Assembly: GCA_018693105.1 (NCBI GenBank)
Contig: JABHLN010000009.1
Location: 1 to 53,966, forward strand
DNA length: 53,966 nt
Direction: 5' to 3'
Source: Desulfobacterales bacterium
GTDB lineage: Bacteria; Desulfobacterota; Desulfobacteria; Desulfobacterales; SURF-7
A program made the position numbers and the translations under genes. Position 1 is the stretch's first letter. Each line of letters opens with the position of its first letter. This document shows positions 1-9,066 of this stretch, in pieces. The notes under the pieces were generated by a model, which saw only the letters and a program-made list of their open reading frames with translations, made no database searches and had not been told where the DNA came from.

Positions 1-2517
1 AATAGTACAATATAAAATTTTAGGAGCAGAGCCATTGATACATCTTATCCCGCTTTGAGAATTATTAACTATATGGCAATGAGTTATCTCAGGCATACCA
101 TAGCCTATATCAATAGCAGATTCAGCATATTCGAATTTACAGTATTTAAAGAAACTGCTAATTCCGGTTTGCTTTGAAAACCGAACTGCATTCATATAGT
201 CACCAGGTAAAGGTGTGGAACCGGAAGATGTAAAAATTATCGGTTTACTTTTTAAGCCCCTTGCAACTATTCCACCATCTTTGACAATGATAGAAGTCCG
301 GTTATCAAAAAGAAGCTTAACACCGGGCTGAATAAAAAAAACTGCAGAGTTATCAATCACTATATCCTTTGAAACATTATAAGGACTGTTTGATGTTGTA
401 AGGAGAGATTCAGATTCAATGGCTCCTCCAAGTACCCCGCTTAGAACCGGTACTTTTAGAAGTTTCCCTTTTGAACTCGGGCCGTCAAGTATAGTTTCAA
501 AGCTGACCCGCCCGCTTATAAAAGTAAAAAGTTTATGCCAGTCTGCTTCTCCCCACCAGTTATTGCGGGCATCAACTGCCGCCCCTTCAAAAGAACCCTC
601 AATATTGTACGGAAGGTTATCATAAACATTATTGTATGAAATCTTTGCCTGACTGTTTTTTACAACAATGCCAGATCTCTGGTTGCCTTGAATTGTATTG
701 CTGCTGATCACACATGAACCGGCATTAGTTATCAAAAGACCTGATTTTTTGTTGTTTACTATTCTGTTGTCACTAATTAAAGGTTCAGAGCCGTCGCTTA
801 TATTGATTCCGGTACTGATATTATCCATTATCAGGCATTTATCAATTTCCGGTTTTGAAAAACCGCCTGATATATCAATACCTGAATTATTTCCCACGAA
901 CGCACTATTTCTTATCTCGGGTGAAGATGAAAGGCATGTGACACCGACTGAAGCCTGGCTGATCCGGCAGAATTCAAGTGTATTTGTCTTACTCTTTGTA
1001 TTATCAAAAATGATGCCATCCCAAACATTCTTACCGGATATATCTTTTGTAACTGCTTCAAATATGATCGTTTGTTTTTCTTCCCCTTTTGCTATAAGTC
1101 CCCCTCTGATTACAAGCCCCTTACCATTTGAAATTATCTGTGTTCCGGATTCAATTAAAAGAGCTGCCTTTTCATTAACCACAACAGTATCATCTATTAT
1201 GTAAGGGCTTGAACCAAAGAACCATGTGGTATTTTCATCTATAGTACCTGAAACATGAGTCGGCCCTGAAGGTATGCCCATTCCTTTTATATAATCGGAT
1301 TGACTGCTTTCATTTCCGGCTTTGTCTACAGCTGATATTTTATAGAAATATTCTGTTAAATTCTCAGCATCTTTATCTTTAAAACCTGAAAATTCCGTCC
1401 GTCCCAAAGATTTATATCCACTTAAAGGAGTTCTACTTCGGTATATAATATATCCTGAAAGGTCACCCTCTTTATTTTTTTTCCAGTTCAAAGTAACAAC
1501 ATTTGCACCGCCTTTGGCATTCATAAGTGCCGGAGTGTCAGGAGGCCTTGTATCCAGTGTAACAGAACCTAATGCATCTACCCAGCGGCTTACATTTCCA
1601 GCTCCGCCAGACAAATAACCGGTAATAACTGCATTTTCAGTGTTATCTCCGGGTATCACTTTGTATATTCCGACATATCCACCAGGCTCCATCTCTTTCA
1701 TGTCAATGCCTTTTTTAAAAGCCCCAATATCAAACCAGGCTTGCAGTCCGGGATCTCCCTTTAAGACTACCCTGATTTCATCACCCGCTTTTCGGTGTTT
1801 ACCCTTTGTATCCTGGACCAGCAGGCTTATAACGGGCTGACGAACGGCGTCAGTATACTTCCCAACAGGTATTGTTTTGACCATATCTCTGAACAGGTCA
1901 TCACATGCTCTAAGAAGCTGAACATCACGCAGATTCATTGATGCAGCAACAATATTCGCAATAATTCCGATCGGCGAGAGTGACACACCCCCCTCAATAA
2001 TTCTTGCCTTTTGTTTTCCGTCCCACAAAAGGTTGCCGTCCTTACCATACATCTTAACCTCGGCGCCGACTAAAACCTGAGAAACAGCAACTGCAAATAA
2101 TTTATCAAAATTTGAAATTGAGCCTAATACAACTGCATCAACCTTTAGTATTTCTATAAGCTTTTTCGGGGATGTCTTATTGACAGCAAGTGGATTGTCA
2201 AGACCTGCTTTTCTAAGGCGATTATCGACCTGTAACAGTTCCATGTCTTTATATGGTAATGAACTGAAATGGTTATAAAAACCTCTTCTTACTATTTCAG
2301 ATCCTTTTCTACTGCCTGATCTGTCGACAAAAGGTAGGATTGCCACCGAACGTGGCAGATGCTTTTCAATGCGTGGATCACTTTTATTGTTGTCATTGAA
2401 AACTTTTTTTACTGTGGGGACAACAACAGGTTTCTTTTGTGAGGCTACGCATCCGGGAATATATAAAATAATAAATAGAAAGAATACGGCCCATGATATT
2501 TTTATTGTCTCTTTCAT
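1..2517 (-). CDS. Large outer-envelope lipoprotein: GNA1162-like + FN3 + right-handed beta-helix (3' end outside window)
   Basis: An open reading frame of 839 codons runs from ATG (2517-2515) off the left edge, so the C-terminus is missing. The N-terminus is a lipoprotein signal with lipobox IPGC (Cys23). Residues about 55-210 (SVAILPFVDRSG onward) resemble the GNA1162/DUF799 lipoprotein domain. Residues about 300-400 look like a fibronectin type III module (GYIIYRS, YFYKISAVDKAGNES). From about residue 410 there are repeated short strands with Asn/Ser/Gly ladders (GIDISGG, GINISDG, SGIVVKNS), typical of a parallel beta-helix with NosD-like repeats. I infer a lipid-anchored surface or periplasmic protein, possibly carbohydrate-binding or scaffolding; enzymatic activity is unproven. 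It lies downstream of the SpoIID gene on the same strand, 135 bp away. Confidence 0.8.
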   Translation of the reverse strand, partial: MKETIKISWAVFFLFIILYIPGCVASQKKPVVVPTVKKVFNDNNKSDPRIEKHLPRSVAILPFVDRSGSRKGSEIVRRGFYNHFSSLPYKDMELLQVDNRLRKAGLDNPLAVNKTSPKKLIEILKVDAVVLGSISNFDKLFAVAVSQVLVGAEVKMYGKDGNLLWDGKQKARIIEGGVSLSPIGIIANIVAASMNLRDVQLLRACDDLFRDMVKTIPVGKYTDAVRQPVISLLVQDTKGKHRKAGDEIRVVLKGDPGLQAWFDIGAFKKGIDMKEMEPGGYVGIYKVIPGDNTENAVITGYLSGGAGNVSRWVDALGSVTLDTRPPDTPALMNAKGGANVVTLNWKKNKEGDLSGYIIYRSRTPLSGYKSLGRTEFSGFKDKDAENLTEYFYKISAVDKAGNESSQSDYIKGMGIPSGPTHVSGTIDENTTWFFGSSPYIIDDTVVVNEKAALLIESGTQIISNGKGLVIRGGLIAKGEEKQTIIFEAVTKDISGKNVWDGIIFDNTKSKTNTLEFCRISQASVGVTCLSSSPEIRNSAFVGNNSGIDISGGFSKPEIDKCLIMDNISTGINISDGSEPLISDNRIVNNKKSGLLITNAGSCVISSNTIQGNQRSGIVVKNSQAKISYNNVYDNLPYNIEGSFEGAAVDARNNWWGEADWHKLFTFISGRVSFETILDGPSSKGKLLKVPVLSGVLGGAIESESLLTTSNSPYNVSKDIVIDNSAVFFIQPGVKLLFDNRTSIIVKDGGIVARGLKSKPIIFTSSGSTPLPGDYMNAVRFSKQTGISSFFKYCKFEYAESAIDIGYGMPEITHCHIVNNSQSGIRCINGSAPKILYCTI

Positions 2518-2652
2518 AATCTCTGGATACCCATTTCGGTCATAATAAAAAGTTTTGGCTACATAATAATAAAGGGAGTAAACACTCACAATGAAATATA
2601 TCACATTGATTATATGAAATTACACACATCTTAATAATAAATAATTCATTAT

Positions 2653-4278
2653 TTATCTGATAGATACGATTTTAATATTATGGTAATAGTGTTTTAATAT
2701 ATCCTCAAAATTATACCCCTCAAGGGCCATTTTTTGTGCACCCCACTGACTCATCCCGACACCGTGCCCATAACCCTTTCCTCTGAAAAGTATACCTTCG
2801 GAACTTTTCTCCAGCTGAAAAAGTGTACTTTTCAACTTTGTTGCATCAGTTTTGATCCTAAAATTATTGCCTGTTAACATTGAGATCCCTTGTTGAGAGA
2901 CCACATTTATTTTTAATGCCCGCCCTGATTTAGATCTGCCTTTGACCTTAATCCCTTGGACATTATCTAATGAAAGGCCGTATCTGTTAAGCCTGCTCCT
3001 AATTTTATCATAAGTCAAAAAATATTCCCAGTCTCCCTTTTTATTATCTTTACAGAATTTGTCAGGCACGCCTATAAGATAAGGGACATCCGCACTCCAG
3101 ACATTGCCCGGGCTTTCAGTATGTCCTCCGCTGTTTGAATGAAAATAAGCTACAATAAGCTTACCTTTATGAGTCATAACCTGCCCTGAGGTTAAATCAA
3201 CAGCATTATTAGATGCTGCTTTCTCCGCATCATATCCACCATAGACCTGTGAAGACGTTGTTGACTGAACATCATATGGCTTACTATAGCTTTTTCCTTT
3301 TATATAGAGCACATAGGTTCTTGCAGCAATCGCCTGTGCCATAAGAGCCTGTTTTGCCCAGCTGTGAGGCATCTCTCTGGGAACAACCCCGTAAAGATAT
3401 TTATTAATCTGTACATGATTAATTATAGAAAGCCCTTTTTTTCCGGCAAGTAAGGTGAAATGTCCCCTATAATGGCGGTTATCCAGCCGAATAATCCTGG
3501 AATCTGCTTCTATTCGAAAACTGCTGGCGACAGATTGTTTCCTGTTAATAGCAATCCCTTTTACATTTTTAGAAAAATTGACAGGGCCATTACCTGAAAA
3601 AAGCATTTTATCCGAAAAAGCATCGTAAACTATAATATTACTATCTGCACCCACATCAGCATAATTTTTATCCTTTCCTATTAGTACTCTGATCATAGTA
3701 TCTTCAACCAGGGCTTCTTTAGATTCCTTAACATCTGCCTTTTTATCACTGATAGAAGATTTTGCAATATCAGCCCAGACTTCGGCTGATTGCCTGCGTA
3801 TCCCTCCAGGATATTTGCTTATATATTCGGCAAACATCTTATGGGCGCCTTTAAATTCTTCTTTTTCAAATAAAATCGTTCCGGTGCTGAAAAGAGCGTC
3901 TGAAGCGGTTAAACTTGCCGGGTAATGCTTTAATATATAGTTGAATTGATCAAGAGCTGCATCATACTGGTCAAGGTAGAGACTATAGGTTCTACCTATA
4001 TAAAGAAGGGCCCTTGCTTTTACATCCTCATCTGCAGAAGAATCGGCTACCTCACGGTACATGCCCACAGCCTCAAGGTACATGCCCTTATTAAGATAGT
4101 CTTTTGCTTTTTCCAGAGCAAACCCTTCATTGTATTTGCATATACCTGCATTCCCAAAAAACAAAATAGAGAAGAAAAATAATATGTAAAAAAAACGGGG
4201 GGAAAAACTTGTGATATTATATGTTACATTCATTTTATTTCTTTTAATATTTCCACTCAATTTGCCGGTACTCATCAT
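2653..4278 (-). CDS. TPR-SpoIID/LytB domain protein, probable peptidoglycan glycan-strand lyase
   Basis: 541 aa. A hydrophobic N-terminal segment (about residues 29-46) indicates secretion or membrane anchoring. Residues about 50-165 carry TPR-like helices (EAVGMYREVADSS; FDQ-type tetratricopeptides), and residues about 190-541 form a SpoIID/LytB domain. Family hallmarks are visible: VVPREMP with the presumed catalytic Glu302, AIAARTY (317-322), HSNSGGHTES (380-389) and the C-terminal GYGHGVGMSQWGA (502-514). SpoIID enzymes are lytic transglycosylases that act on glycan strands stripped of peptides; in non-sporulating Gram-negatives they are presumed to act in envelope remodelling. Met16 is an alternative start giving a tidier signal sequence. 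Promoter and regulation are not evident. Next gene upstream is the CHASE2 cyclase, 104 bp away. Confidence 0.9.
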   Translation of the reverse strand: MMSTGKLSGNIKRNKMNVTYNITSFSPRFFYILFFFSILFFGNAGICKYNEGFALEKAKDYLNKGMYLEAVGMYREVADSSADEDVKARALLYIGRTYSLYLDQYDAALDQFNYILKHYPASLTASDALFSTGTILFEKEEFKGAHKMFAEYISKYPGGIRRQSAEVWADIAKSSISDKKADVKESKEALVEDTMIRVLIGKDKNYADVGADSNIIVYDAFSDKMLFSGNGPVNFSKNVKGIAINRKQSVASSFRIEADSRIIRLDNRHYRGHFTLLAGKKGLSIINHVQINKYLYGVVPREMPHSWAKQALMAQAIAARTYVLYIKGKSYSKPYDVQSTTSSQVYGGYDAEKAASNNAVDLTSGQVMTHKGKLIVAYFHSNSGGHTESPGNVWSADVPYLIGVPDKFCKDNKKGDWEYFLTYDKIRSRLNRYGLSLDNVQGIKVKGRSKSGRALKINVVSQQGISMLTGNNFRIKTDATKLKSTLFQLEKSSEGILFRGKGYGHGVGMSQWGAQKMALEGYNFEDILKHYYHNIKIVSIR

Positions 4279-4382
4279 AAAATTTCGATTTCATTCAAAA
4301 TTGAATATGATGTATCACCTGGCTGCCGAAACGTAAAAAATATGGGAGTATATATAGACTATTTACAAGTCCATCAATACTA

Positions 4383-6638
4383 TTATTTGGAAATCATTGA
4401 ATAAGACCCGTTCCAGTCTTCTCCTGGTGGATTTTTTTTATATTCATGACAACGAGCAAGCATTGTTTTGCTGGGACCATCATCAGGTGCAATTTCAATA
4501 GCAGATTCAAAAAATGATATTGCTTTATCCCATTCCTGATCCCGGTATGAATAAAGACCTTTAGTATAAACATCTACCGTTTTTATTGTAACATCATCAA
4601 CGTTTTCATGAAAATCAACAGGTTCATAAATTTTTACCGGTTCTTTCTTTCCTACAACATTGATGGAATCCACCTCCCTTGCAAATACAGTGTCACTTAA
4701 ATCACCGTAGGTAGATTCACTAATGAGGAGATATATACTATAAACCTTATTTACACCTTCAAGCCTTGCTGCAGTATTAACAGTATCTCCCATCATTGTG
4801 TAATCCATTCGACTCTTTGAGCCCATATTACCGACTACTGCCGGACCAGAACAAAGACCTATACGCATTTTGAGTTCAGGTTTATTCTCAGCCTTCCACC
4901 TGACCCGCAACTCTTCCATCCGTTTCTGCATGTCAATACATGCCAGGCAGGCAGTATTTGCATGGTTTTCAAGCTCATTCGGTGCACCGAAGAATGCTAT
5001 GATTGCATCTCCTTCGAACTTGTCCACTGTGCCTTCATATTCTAGAATAATATCAGTCATTTCAGTCAAAAATTCATTTAACAATTCAACAAGCTCCTCG
5101 GGTGACAGCTTTTCAGAAATACTTGTAAACCCCTGAAGATCAGAAAAGAAAGCAGTTATCTCCCGTTTCTCACCACCTAGTTCAAGTTTTTCAGGAGTGT
5201 CCATCAGCTGTTTGACTACTGTTGGAGCAAGGTAGGTTGAAAAAGCATTTTTGATAAACCTTTTCTGGCCTTCTTCAACAAGATATCTGTATGCCGTAAT
5301 AGCTATATAAACTATTACTATTACACACAGGGGGGTGACCATATTAAGCACCCAACCCATAGTTGAGAAAAGAAAATGGCATAGTATAATATACCCTGTA
5401 AAAGCAGCAATTCCTAAGGTGGCACCTAATATAGGACCGCTTCTCGGAAGAACAATACCAAGAAAAAATCCAACAAAAATGATTGCCATAATATCAAAAA
5501 TTTTCCCATATTCAGGCTTTAACAGGAAGTCATTAGAAAGAACACTGTCTATGATATTGGCATGAATTTCAACGCCTGGAAAAACCTCAGAAAAAGGGGT
5601 GGCCCGTAAATCATAGATACCAACCGCAGTTGCGCCTACAAGAACAATTTTATCCTTAAAAACATTTTTCTCAAAATTACCGTTTATTACATCTGTAGAT
5701 GAGATATGGGGAAATGTTTTGCTTCCTCCCCGATAATTTACCATTATCTCCCCACGTATGTCAGTCGGTATTTCAATACCCCCTATCTCCAAATGCCGCA
5801 CCCCGTATTCTTCAATAGTGATGGATAAATTTTCATCTTTAAATGCCTGAATCGCTTTTATTGACAGCGGTGCGTATAGCTCATTCCTGAATTTAAAAAC
5901 TGCTGGAATCCACCTGACAACACCGTCCTCATCAGGAACCATGTTGAAAAACCCTGACAATTTTGTACTTTTTGAAATTATGGATATATTTGATTCGGGT
6001 AATACACCCAGTCTAAAAGGAACATCTCTTGAGGCTTCCGAAGTCTCTCGCTTAATATTGTATCGTGATCCCCTGCTGTTTTCTTCATGGAGATTGATCA
6101 TATCGGCATTATAATGCTCGGTTCCCGAACGTTCCGTTTGAAAAAAATACCCCAGAACGACCTGGGCCTTAGACTTCTCAATCGCATCAGCTAAAAGCCT
6201 GTCATTATCAGACTGTTCGCTTAAATCATTAAGATATTTATCGAAAAGGGGATTTTTGAAACCCAGTTTCTCAGATTCACCCTTAATTTTCCTTATGATA
6301 TTCAACCCGCTTTCATTATCAGGTTCACTGAAAATAATATCAAATGCAAGAACCTTTGCCCCTGCATTAGACAACACCTTTACAAGGTCTGCTATTTTTG
6401 CCCTTGGCCAGGGCCATTTCCCTTCATTTTCAAGACTTTTTTCATCTATAACAACAAGGACAACATTCGAACCCGGCGTTTTTTCTCCCCTGGATACAAA
6501 CCTTAAATCAATAGTCTTTTTTTCCATAAAATCCAGAAATGTATACTCATTCCAATAAGCAATGACACCGATAAAACTTATGATAATTGAAATAATTAAC
6601 GGATTGAGGTTAAATTTCATTCCTTTTACTGAAGCCAT
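4383..6638 (-). CDS. CHASE2-domain class III adenylate cyclase
   Basis: 751 aa. One N-terminal membrane helix (about 13-29), an extracytoplasmic CHASE2 sensor (about 35-370), three further membrane segments (about 375-450), a class III cyclase catalytic domain (about 490-670), and a TPR-like C-terminal helix pair (about 690-735). Catalytic residues are all present: metal aspartates D500 (FSDLQGFT) and D544 (KFEGDAII), adenine-selecting K540 and D612 (MDYTMMGD), and transition-state N621 and R625 (DTVNTAARL). The Lys/Asp pair argues for ATP rather than GTP, so the product should be cAMP. The signal sensed by CHASE2 is unknown. It is monocistronic or leads into the SpoIID gene. Confidence 0.93.
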   Translation of the reverse strand: MASVKGMKFNLNPLIISIIISFIGVIAYWNEYTFLDFMEKKTIDLRFVSRGEKTPGSNVVLVVIDEKSLENEGKWPWPRAKIADLVKVLSNAGAKVLAFDIIFSEPDNESGLNIIRKIKGESEKLGFKNPLFDKYLNDLSEQSDNDRLLADAIEKSKAQVVLGYFFQTERSGTEHYNADMINLHEENSRGSRYNIKRETSEASRDVPFRLGVLPESNISIISKSTKLSGFFNMVPDEDGVVRWIPAVFKFRNELYAPLSIKAIQAFKDENLSITIEEYGVRHLEIGGIEIPTDIRGEIMVNYRGGSKTFPHISSTDVINGNFEKNVFKDKIVLVGATAVGIYDLRATPFSEVFPGVEIHANIIDSVLSNDFLLKPEYGKIFDIMAIIFVGFFLGIVLPRSGPILGATLGIAAFTGYIILCHFLFSTMGWVLNMVTPLCVIVIVYIAITAYRYLVEEGQKRFIKNAFSTYLAPTVVKQLMDTPEKLELGGEKREITAFFSDLQGFTSISEKLSPEELVELLNEFLTEMTDIILEYEGTVDKFEGDAIIAFFGAPNELENHANTACLACIDMQKRMEELRVRWKAENKPELKMRIGLCSGPAVVGNMGSKSRMDYTMMGDTVNTAARLEGVNKVYSIYLLISESTYGDLSDTVFAREVDSINVVGKKEPVKIYEPVDFHENVDDVTIKTVDVYTKGLYSYRDQEWDKAISFFESAIEIAPDDGPSKTMLARCHEYKKNPPGEDWNGSYSMISK

Positions 6639-7166
6639 AATTTTCCCCGGATTATTAATTTTGACAAGAACTCAAAAAAGTCAATATTTGCTGGCAAAGA
6701 AAAAAATTAATGCCGCCTTAAAGACCAATTAATGAGGAATGCTTAACGTAAACCACAATAACCTGGAATGGCGGGTAAAAAATAATTTGGACTTTTCACA
6801 AAGCTATAAATTTTCGCGATGGTAAATTGGGAATTGCCGTAGAGACTCTTAAAAAACACATGATTTCTTTAAGTTCAAGAAAGACGATCCCATCATGACA
6901 TCATTACCACTCGAAAAACCCGCCTTAATGGTAAAGAATAAATATAGTTTCTTGAGGATTAAGAACCTGTCTCAGGAATCAAGCGAAAGGGCGGTTTTCT
7001 CAAACACCTTATCTTTTTTAAATTAATTCCATTTAAAGCACTTAAATAAGCATTAAAAACATTTTTGAAATTAAGGAAAAGTTGTTTTTAAAATGATAAA
7101 ATCAAACTTACTCTATATCAATAAAAATTGAAAAAATAATGTTTCCCAATACTAAAAAATCAATTA

Positions 7167-7320
7167 TGATGAACTCGTAAAAAGTACAACCGATGGCTAA
7201 GTAAAAATCTTCATATACAAGGCATAGTGTTTGGTCAGGCGTGAAGGCATACATGTAGCATATCGAACGTCTGGCCAAATACTATAACGCAGTAGATGGA
7301 GACTTTTTACGACGCCATCA
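7167..7320 (+). repeat. MITE-like repeat family R1, long copy
   Basis: 154 bp bounded by 19-bp imperfect terminal inverted repeats: TGATGAACTCGTAAAAAGT at 7167-7185 and ACTTTTTACGACGCCATCA at 7302-7320 (16 of 19 match). ATTA flanks both ends (7163-7166 and 7321-7324), a possible target duplication. Its two outer parts match the reverse complement of 21968-22059 almost base for base; the difference is an extra palindromic insert at 7224-7285. Confidence 0.8.
7224..7285 (+). repeat. Palindromic repeat family R2, nested inside R1
   Basis: Arms ATAGTGTTTGGTCAGGCGT (7224-7242) and ACGTCTGGCCAAATACTAT (7267-7285) are inverted repeats matching at 16 of 19 positions around a 24-nt centre. The shorter R1 copy at 21968-22059 lacks this segment, so it looks like an insertion into R1. 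A second copy with the identical core ACGTCTGGCCAAAT lies at 38480-38543. Confidence 0.7.
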
Positions 7321-7600
7321 ATTATGTTGACCTGAACATTTTTTATATTGTAATATCCCATATAAGTCAACTAAAGCTTGATTGACTATTACACAAATAA
7401 TGTCCATAAAGCCCTTCTAAAAGGGACTTATTCATGATGAAGGCATGCTAAAAAAGCAATGATGAACCTGTGAAATCCTGAAGATTTATCCTTCTCAGAT
7501 GGGTTGTTTTTTGGGCATAGCAGGTATATTGTACAAAAACGCCATATATGGATGAGTAATTATTAATCATTATTAACCAGCAGATGCGGAAGTAGATAAG

Positions 7601-8368
7601 ATGGTAGGATACATAGGAAGAAAGTCTTTAGTTTCTATTAATCACATACTTAATCTTTTCGCTTTTACATATAAAATATCGCTTCTTATATTAAAAAAGC
7701 CTGTTGTTGGCCGGGCTGTGGTAAGACGAGCTGTTATTGAACAGATTTATTTTACAGGCGTTCAGGCACTTCCTATCGTAATTCCAATTGCCCTGATAAT
7801 CGGTTCATTGTTTATCATACAATTTTCAAAGGTATCCAGCCAATACGACCTTGGAAAAATCACTATTATTCTTATTGTAAGGGAACTCGGACCCATAGTA
7901 ACCGCACTGCTTGTAATTCTAAGATCTGCAACAGCTGTCACGATTGAAATAAGTTATATGAATGTTTTAAACGAAACTGAATCAATAGAAATGGCCGGCA
8001 TTGACCCCATGCGAATAATCTGCCTCCCGCGACTTGTAGGAATAACATCAGCTATGCTATGCCTTTTTATTATTTTTGATCTTGTAGCTATTGTAGGCGG
8101 ATATTGTCTGATATGGATGATTACCTATGTAAACATGGGGAACCTGTTGGTACAAATAGGAAAGGCAATAACAACTTCAGATATAATCGTAGGTCTTGTT
8201 AAAGCTCTTTGTTTCGGTATAACAATAACTGTGGTTTCCCTTTATTATGGTTTTGACATAAAAAAGAACATTACCTATATACCGATGAACACGGCCAAGG
8301 CTTCTATTGAATGTTTTCTGTACTGCCTTGTGATAAACATATTCATATCAGCAGTATTTTACTTATAG
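7601..8368 (+). CDS. mlaE: MlaE-family MCE transporter permease
   Basis: 255 aa integral membrane protein with about five to six hydrophobic segments. The MlaE/YrbE signature region is present but diverged: RELGPIVTALLVILRSATA followed by ISYMNVLNETESIEMAGIDP and RIICLPR. In the family this segment forms the coupling region that contacts the ATPase. MlaE-type permeases with MCE-domain proteins move phospholipids between inner and outer membranes. GGAAG precedes the ATG. It is first gene of an operon with the ATPase-like and MCE genes. No MlaB (STAS) or MlaC gene is nearby. The divergence of the usual AGRxGSA motif parallels the decay of the partner ATPase. Confidence 0.88.
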   Translation: MVGYIGRKSLVSINHILNLFAFTYKISLLILKKPVVGRAVVRRAVIEQIYFTGVQALPIVIPIALIIGSLFIIQFSKVSSQYDLGKITIILIVRELGPIVTALLVILRSATAVTIEISYMNVLNETESIEMAGIDPMRIICLPRLVGITSAMLCLFIIFDLVAIVGGYCLIWMITYVNMGNLLVQIGKAITTSDIIVGLVKALCFGITITVVSLYYGFDIKKNITYIPMNTAKASIECFLYCLVINIFISAVFYL

Positions 8369-8376
8369 GGATAAAA

Positions 8377-9051
8377 TTGAATTTAATTGAACTTTCAAAT
8401 TATAACCTCCAGCCCGCAAATACAGGCAACGGCCTTATAAATATGTATTTCGCTCTCTCACAAGGCGATACCTGCTCAATTGAAGCTGATTCATCTGATG
8501 ATGCCCAATTATTCCTCAGGGCTGTTGCGACACTTGTCAGACCTGAAACCGGTACGTATCTATATAAGGAAGAAAAACTTGTGCTTTACAACTACAGAAA
8601 ACTTCTTCCTTTTAAAAAAAAAATAGGTTATATAACACCATCTTCAGCTCTGTTAAGTAATAGAACATTAAGGGAGAATCTCCTTTTGATAGACAACTAC
8701 TACAACAACTCACTTTCTCGAAAACTTAACGAGACAACAGAAGAACTTTGCGATATGTTCAAAATTACAAACAAGCTTGAAATGCGACCAACTAATTTGA
8801 ACCAGCTTGAAAAACTTCGAGCCATTACAATCAGAGAGCTAATAAAATCACCCGATTTTCTGATTATTGAACGTCCTGAAGATTATATATGGCATACAAG
8901 CTTTGATGAAATTGATGAAAGGCTGAAAAGTCTTTTAGTTGGTGATAAACCTGTTATCTTTTATTCTTACGACAACGATTTTACAAAAAAATTTTCAAAT
9001 AAGAAAATACTTATTACAGGCGGGCATGTAACAACGGTTAATAATACATAA
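8377..9051 (+). CDS. Degenerate ABC ATPase (pseudo-NBD) of the MCE transporter
   Basis: 224 aa from a TTG start at 8377, preceded by TAGGGA; an ATP-binding-cassette-like start (MNLIELSNYNL) follows directly. The frame stays open upstream to 8311, but that stretch overlaps mlaE and is probably not translated. Position in the operon and overall layout match MlaF. Every ATPase motif is lost, however. The Walker A position reads EADSSDDAQL instead of GxxGxGKST, the signature reads NLNQLEKLRAI instead of LSGGQ, and the Walker B end reads PDFLIIERPEDY with no Asp-Glu pair. The frame is intact for more than 220 codons, so the protein is probably made and structural rather than a pseudogene. ATP hydrolysis would need another subunit or be dispensable. 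Confidence 0.8.
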   Translation: MNLIELSNYNLQPANTGNGLINMYFALSQGDTCSIEADSSDDAQLFLRAVATLVRPETGTYLYKEEKLVLYNYRKLLPFKKKIGYITPSSALLSNRTLRENLLLIDNYYNNSLSRKLNETTEELCDMFKITNKLEMRPTNLNQLEKLRAITIRELIKSPDFLIIERPEDYIWHTSFDEIDERLKSLLVGDKPVIFYSYDNDFTKKFSNKKILITGGHVTTVNNT

Positions 9052-9066
9052 AAAAAGTAAAAAATT

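Larger units (their letters stand above)
6639..7600. other. Long intergenic region with repeats between divergent genes
   Basis: No convincing gene. About 6780-7022 there is codon-like sequence on the plus strand broken by stops and a frame change, possibly a decayed gene, but no family is recognisable. The region 7160-7325 is occupied by a MITE-like repeat (described separately). The rest should contain the divergent promoters for the cyclase (minus) and the MCE operon (plus), but I cannot place them reliably. Confidence 0.5.

Noticed and set aside
2620-2655. AT palindrome after the SpoIID gene
   Set aside because: Composed only of A/T in AT-rich DNA; chance level.
6780-7022. Possible decayed gene on plus strand in the cyclase-mlaE gap
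   Set aside because: Codon-like stretches are short, need a frame change and show no recognisable family; no ribosome binding site.
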